Of a stretch of 7,516 nt of DNA, positions 4,203 through 7,516 are shown in pieces. A program made the translations under genes and the position numbers. The notes under the pieces were generated by a model. The model was not told the origin of the DNA, did not search any database, and worked only from the letters and a program-made list of their open reading frames with translations. How positions within the stretch are numbered: the first letter of the stretch is position 1; each line of letters starts with the position of its first letter. The stretch is from NCBI GenBank assembly GCA_031258475.1, contig JAIRMS010000079.1, positions 1-7,516 on the forward strand, written 5' to 3'. This DNA comes from Holosporaceae bacterium. GTDB taxonomy: Bacteria; Pseudomonadota; Alphaproteobacteria; UBA3830.

Positions 4203-6332
4203 ATGAAGAAAAATGGAAGTTTTTTGAAAGTAGCTATTGCCATATTTTGTGTTATTTTTTCATGCCATGCCAATCAATTGTTTGGTGCATCGTTCGAAGA
4301 TGCTTTAAAGATCAGTTGTCTTGCGGCTGAGTTAGAAGCCCCGAACGAAGATGAAATTCAAACTCTTGCCGTTGAAATTGCTAGACAAGCGATACCGCAG
4401 CAGCCAAAAGAGCAAGGCCTGGGCAATATCCTGGTTACAAAGTGGACCAATTCCAAGCATATGATCTTGATATCTGGTTTACTGCCGGAAGTGCAGTACA
4501 CGGACAGTAATATAGGTAGATTAAAAGATTTTATTAATAGCAGAAACTTTGGATCTCTTCCGCGAATAAGATATGGTTTACACTGGCTCGTGTCAGATGA
4601 TGAACAATTCGAATCAGCCAAGACCGCAATAACAGAGCTAAAAGACGTTGAATTAGGCAATTTTAGCGAAGTCTATGAACGAAACAAAAATATTTACATA
4701 TCAATTTTGGAAGGGCTTATTAGATACATTGAGAGCATAGGACATTTGGCAACCGAAACTCCCAAGAATTCTCCAAAACTGAAGGGAGGCTCAGTTACTA
4801 ATCAAGCTTCAAATGAAAGAACGTATGCGATCCTTCATCATTTATCATCTGGCGCAAAAAAAGGTTCTATACCCCTAGATGATTTATACGCAGCACTACG
4901 ACTGATCTTCTTCATGGATGATCTCAGCAAAAGTACCAAGATCCATGTTGCTACAATGACGGCTGCTGGAAAAGGATCTTTTTCAGATGACGATTGGCTT
5001 GAAATGAGAGAATATATCGCGCATGCCATGCATACGGAGGTGCAAGCCATACATGTAAAATTAAAATTTCGCGACACATTAGAAAAAGTTCTAATTTCAA
5101 GTAAGTTGCCATGCTGGAGCTGTATCAGGATAAACGATCCGAACCTATGGAGCAATGGATTCAAAGGGCTTGTTGCTGGTATGACTATTTCTGAATTTTT
5201 CTCATGCCCTGTTAATGTCAGCTTTGTTGGTAAAAATTTATCATTGCATTTGGCATCAGCCAACAGTGAATATCAATCAACTTCATGGGCAACTGAGGAG
5301 AATGGACATCCTCATAATATTATAAGAGTTCTGGAACCAAGTACCCAAAAACAAGAAATAGAGGAATTAACTAAAGACCTAGGAAGATACCAAGGCAATC
5401 TAAAATACGAGCGCGATAGAAACGAATTTAACTCTTTCATTAATTACTTCTTGATAGCGGCAAAAACTGAGAGAGACCGAGCTATCCTTGAAGCAAGTGA
5501 GAAACGCGATGCTGATGTAGTAAAAATAATTGGTGACCAATGCAGAGCTGCTATTTCTTTAGTAAATGAGGAAAAGAAAAAATATAACAATGCTGTTGCA
5601 GGATGGCGTACTGAGATTTATCAAGCTATATTTTGTAACGGTGACGCTGATAGTGCGATGAAAACATTCGAAGCAAAGATAGCAGAAGCTAGAGAAGCAT
5701 TCGAAAGAGCTTTAGATCCTAAAAATCTGTCTTCTGATAAAGACTGCGCAACTATAATTGGATTCGATAAGAATTTCTTTATGGCGACATTAGAAGAAGA
5801 GATTGCCACCGCGAGAAGCTTTTGCAATTACATTAGAGACGTTCGAAACGCTAAAGCAACGTACAATCAAGCTGTTCAAGCCGCTGAAACAACGTACAAT
5901 CCATTAGCTAAAGCCGCCCGAGACGCTGACGCTACACTTAAAGCGTGCAATCAAGCTGTTCGAGACGCTACGTCAATAGCTAAGGACACTAAAGCTGGCG
6001 TTGAAGGTGCTGAAGCATGGCATGATCAAGCTGTTCAAGTCGCTGAAGCTGAGGCTGGTCAATCCATTGAAGTCGCTAATGCAAGGCACGTTCAAGCTAT
6101 TCTATTACATGAAGACGCTATAGCAAAGCACGATCAAGCTGTTCAAGCAGCTAAAGACGGCATCAGACGCGCTCGAGCGGTGCGCGATGCAGCTGTTCAA
6201 ACCGCTCGGACGGCGAACAACACCGACACTGCAGCAATTGCTGCTGCAAATCAAGAATACAACAGAGCCATTGACGCTGCAAACCAAGCAGAAGCTGCCA
6301 CAATAGATAAATTGCTCGAACTTCAAAAGTAA
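4203..6332 (+). CDS. Large orphan exported protein with Ala-rich coiled-coil C-terminal half
   Basis: I recognise no family. The frame opens at ATG 4128, but I place the start at ATG 4203 (709 residues). There GGGAG at 4186-4190 lies 12 nt upstream, and the protein then begins with a clear signal peptide (MKKNGSFLKVAIAIFCVIFS), with cleavage probably after CHA (23) or LFGA (29). Starting at 4128 would bury this signal behind 25 extra residues. Residues about 30-375 look globular and mixed, with a CWSC motif (Cys304-Cys307) and a nearby FSC; a disulfide there is possible. From about 378 the protein is charged and helical (QKQEIEELTKDLGRY onward), becoming Ala/Gln/Asp-rich from about 549 with recurrent 'NQAVQAA' units. 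This suggests a long coiled coil reaching the C-terminus (LLELQK). No membrane anchor or sorting signal follows the signal peptide. It could be a periplasmic, surface or secreted factor; role unknown. Confidence 0.8.
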   Translation: MKKNGSFLKVAIAIFCVIFSCHANQLFGASFEDALKISCLAAELEAPNEDEIQTLAVEIARQAIPQQPKEQGLGNILVTKWTNSKHMILISGLLPEVQYTDSNIGRLKDFINSRNFGSLPRIRYGLHWLVSDDEQFESAKTAITELKDVELGNFSEVYERNKNIYISILEGLIRYIESIGHLATETPKNSPKLKGGSVTNQASNERTYAILHHLSSGAKKGSIPLDDLYAALRLIFFMDDLSKSTKIHVATMTAAGKGSFSDDDWLEMREYIAHAMHTEVQAIHVKLKFRDTLEKVLISSKLPCWSCIRINDPNLWSNGFKGLVAGMTISEFFSCPVNVSFVGKNLSLHLASANSEYQSTSWATEENGHPHNIIRVLEPSTQKQEIEELTKDLGRYQGNLKYERDRNEFNSFINYFLIAAKTERDRAILEASEKRDADVVKIIGDQCRAAISLVNEEKKKYNNAVAGWRTEIYQAIFCNGDADSAMKTFEAKIAEAREAFERALDPKNLSSDKDCATIIGFDKNFFMATLEEEIATARSFCNYIRDVRNAKATYNQAVQAAETTYNPLAKAARDADATLKACNQAVRDATSIAKDTKAGVEGAEAWHDQAVQVAEAEAGQSIEVANARHVQAILLHEDAIAKHDQAVQAAKDGIRRARAVRDAAVQTARTANNTDTAAIAAANQEYNRAIDAANQAEAATIDKLLELQK
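5853..6203 (+). repeat. Degenerate coding repeat (QAVQ-A units) in the coiled coil
   Basis: Six copies of a unit encoding Q/A-A-V/I-Q/R/L-x-A (DNA core CAAGCTGTTCAAG) start at 5868, 5952, 6027, 6093, 6135 and 6189. Spacings are 28, 25, 22, 14 and 18 residues. The codons themselves are repeated, not only the residues. A shorter 33-bp (11-residue) repeat, AACGTACAATC at 5858 and 5891, sits at the start of the array. Confidence 0.65.
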
Positions 6333-6988
6333 AACCAAGACTCATCTGCAGGATAATGAAATCCCATTTTTATAAGCTCCTGACGGCAATTCTCTTCCAA
6401 AAACTGTGCGTACTCCTGGACTGCTTCACTGAATTGATCACTCTTTAGCTCTTCAATATCGTCCATTGCGGCACCGGCAATCGATGAAATTTTTTTAATC
6501 AGCTCATAATCCGATGATAATACAAATGGTTCTCTGATGGCATCTGCCAATATTGGAAGTATAAACTTCATAGACGACCAAATTTCATCGTCGATCTTTG
6601 GTCTAATCGCCTCCCAGTGCTTTGTGAACAACAACATAAATTCACCATGGAACAACCCTAAATCCACTCCCTTCCGTTGCCTTGCAAATTTCGAACAAAA
6701 AACCATGTGAGCCAAAGTTCTTTTTAGGTCATCATCACTTAAAGTATCTCTAACATTCAATATAGAACCAGCACCCAAAGAATGATGCTTCAGTTTATTC
6801 AGTTCTTCCTCTGTTATATTCGGCGATAGAGAGCCATTCAAGGGCTGCACATCCTGCAACGAATTGCCACTACAATGCTTCTCCGCTGTCATCATTCCCT
6901 CATCACTCATTCCATTGCTCACCCCACACATCATCACTGCAGCACAACACGCGCTGCTTGCACACTTCACAATACCACGAAAATTCAT
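6323..6988 (-). CDS. Orphan exported protein of 221 residues
   Basis: No family recognised. The start is secure: AGGAGG (6999-6994) is 5 nt from ATG 6988. The N-terminus is a signal-peptide-like segment with many Cys (MNFRGIVKCASSACCAAVMM then CG), with a possible signal peptidase site after SNG at 26; the 'VMMC' at 18-21 is a poor lipobox. After a low-complexity stretch (27-60) the rest looks helical and acidic, including TEEELNKLKHHSL, LSDDDLKRTLAHMVF, FTKHWEAIRPKIDDEIW and EELKSDQFSEAVQEYAQFLE, ending in an aromatic tail (ESWFYF). Its last codons overlap, tail to tail, the last 10 bp of the 709-residue gene, and no terminator separates them. Like that protein and the split gene it is exported and orphan, so it may belong to the same accessory function; that is inference from position only. 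Confidence 0.72.
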   Translation of the reverse strand: MNFRGIVKCASSACCAAVMMCGVSNGMSDEGMMTAEKHCSGNSLQDVQPLNGSLSPNITEEELNKLKHHSLGAGSILNVRDTLSDDDLKRTLAHMVFCSKFARQRKGVDLGLFHGEFMLLFTKHWEAIRPKIDDEIWSSMKFILPILADAIREPFVLSSDYELIKKISSIAGAAMDDIEELKSDQFSEAVQEYAQFLEENCRQELIKMGFHYPADESWFYF

Positions 6989-7000
6989 AACAACCTCCTA

Positions 7001-7295
7001 AAATTCCACAATTCCCACGAGCCAACAACGAGACGAGACTATCTAAAAAAAATTACTGAGTTCTCCTCTACCGCTTTCATCATCTTTCCAGCATCGCTCG
7101 ACCCCTCTTACAATCACAAAAACCACAACCATCGGAATCAGGCTAGCACACACATTTTCCTCAATCAACAGTTTTTAAGGAAAAATTAACTTTTGCAGTT
7201 AAAATATTTATTTTTTAGATATAAATAATTTTTTTCCATTTTGTTATTGCTAAAACTCATAAATTACGAAATAATGCGATTTCTCCGCTCGTGGA
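7001..7295. other. Intergenic region between the 221-residue gene and IS982
   Basis: No gene seen. It holds the leader and probable promoter of the 221-residue gene (to about 7168), then an AT-rich tract (7181-7260). In that tract TTAACT (7186-7191) and AGTTAA (7197-7202) form a short stem with a 5-nt loop. The outer boundary of the IS982 element should lie in or near the right part of this stretch, but I could not fix it because the other inverted repeat is outside the window. Confidence 0.4.
7140..7168 (-). promoter_or_regulatory. Possible promoter of the 221-residue exported protein
   Basis: Minus strand TTGATT (7168-7163) and TAGCCT (7145-7140) with a 17-nt spacer, and a TG one base before the -10 box (TGCTAGCCT, extended -10). 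The -10 match is only partial. It would give a leader of about 145 nt. Confidence 0.3.
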
Positions 7296-7516
7296 TTATT
7301 CGCCATGGAGTTGTATTTTCTTGAAGAACGCGAATAATGGATTATTCTGGATGTAATATTGGATTGATAGAGAAGGCTTGGACGGTTTTAGTTGATGAGC
7401 GATGAGAGTGGAAATCAAATGAACGAGCATATTTACAAAAGACCTGTGTCTCGAGTGCTCCAGCATAAATTTATTTTTGAGATAATCGAAAACAGTCTCC
7501 ACGAGAGAAGGTTTGC
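7296..7516 (-). CDS. IS982-family transposase, C-terminal part (runs off window end)
   Basis: The frame is open from the right window edge and ends with TAA at 7298-7296. The visible residues read KPSLVETVFDYLKNKF then MLEHSRHRSFVNMLVHLIST and LIAHQLKPSKPSLS. The 'E-[ST/T]-V-x-D-x-L-K-N ... E-H-[ST]-R-H-R-S ... N-x-x-x-x-L-[IL]-[AS]-x-L-I-A-x-x-x-x-x-K-P-S-L' pattern is the C-terminal signature of IS982 transposases, containing the last catalytic Glu (in VETV). About three quarters of the protein lies outside the window. After KPSL the protein continues for about 20 residues (ending FFKKIQLHGE), and part of this may be encoded by the terminal repeat or flanking DNA. Confidence 0.8.
   Translation of the reverse strand, partial: KPSLVETVFDYLKNKFMLEHSRHRSFVNMLVHLISTLIAHQLKPSKPSLSIQYYIQNNPLFAFFKKIQLHGE
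7324..7344 (+). repeat. 21-mer shared with 3782-3802 (copy 2, in the IS982 transposase 3' end)
   Basis: 20 of 21 bases match the copy at 3782-3802. Here it encodes, on the minus strand, residues of the NNPLFAFF segment near the transposase C-terminus. It may mark the inverted-repeat end of the element. A 9-bp inverted partner of part of it (ATTATTCGC at 7295-7303 against GCGAATAAT at 7330-7338) overlaps the stop codon. Confidence 0.5.

Noticed and set aside
4838..5263. 141-codon minus-strand frame inside the large gene
   Set aside because: Antisense shadow; no ribosome site, and the plus frame is far longer with a signal peptide.
6231..6244. 14-bp perfect palindrome GCAGCAATTGCTGC
   Set aside because: It lies inside the Ala-rich coding repeat and follows from alternating GCA/GCT alanine codons.
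7050..7075. Run of eight T on the minus strand at 7045-7052 after GAGAACTC, considered as a terminator or leader-peptide site
   Set aside because: The adjacent stem is only about 3 bp, and the 14-codon frame there lacks a properly spaced ribosome site.
7271..7297. AATGCGATTT followed by TGGATT, resembling 3907-3930
   Set aside because: The shared core is only 10 bp, which is expected by chance in a window of this size.

Overview
This 7.5 kb window reads as accessory chromosome from an AT-rich, insertion-sequence-bearing alphaproteobacterium. Two small genes belong to families I know as essentially alphaproteobacterial: a FYDLN-acid zinc-ribbon protein and a DUF2155 periplasmic protein. IS ends at both margins, an 88-nt palindromic hairpin of the kind scattered in Rickettsiales/Holosporales genomes, a frameshifted gene and several orphan secreted proteins point to a host-associated or intracellular lineage. 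That placement is inference; no rRNA or other phylogenetic marker is present.

Layout. Bases 1-177 are the 5' end of an ISAs1-like insertion sequence (minus-strand transposase N-terminus plus a probable terminal inverted repeat ending CAGGGC). A sigma70-like promoter and a leader of about 130 nt then lead into a DMT/EamA permease (376-1227, +). Converging on it is a minus-strand operon, FYDLN-acid protein (3011-2736), DUF2155 protein (2749-2312) and tRNA-dihydrouridine synthase DusB (2310-1330), with overlapping or 1-bp junctions and a good promoter at 3044-3072. Upstream on the same strand is a secreted orphan gene split into two frames (3770-3450 and 3459-3121); a single -1 shift at a run of six T rejoins it into one protein of 216 residues.

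Bases 3771-4202 hold no gene but contain a 21-mer matching the IS982 transposase gene at the right margin, a 28-bp near-perfect palindrome and the 88-nt hairpin. After it comes the largest gene (4203-6332, +), an unrecognised exported protein of about 709 residues with a long helical, Ala-rich, repeat-bearing C-terminal half. It converges on, and overlaps by 10 bp, an unrecognised exported protein of 221 residues (6988-6323, -). The window ends in the C-terminal part of an IS982-family transposase (7516-7296, -).

Two blocks emerge. The left half (permease, FYDLN/DUF2155/DusB) is conserved housekeeping material. The right half (split gene, 709-residue protein, 221-residue protein) is a cluster of exported proteins that I cannot assign to any family, bordered by repeats and an IS. 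It is the most likely place for undescribed biology, such as envelope or host-interaction factors, but the sequence does not prove a function. No tRNA, rRNA, CRISPR array or recognisable defence system was seen.
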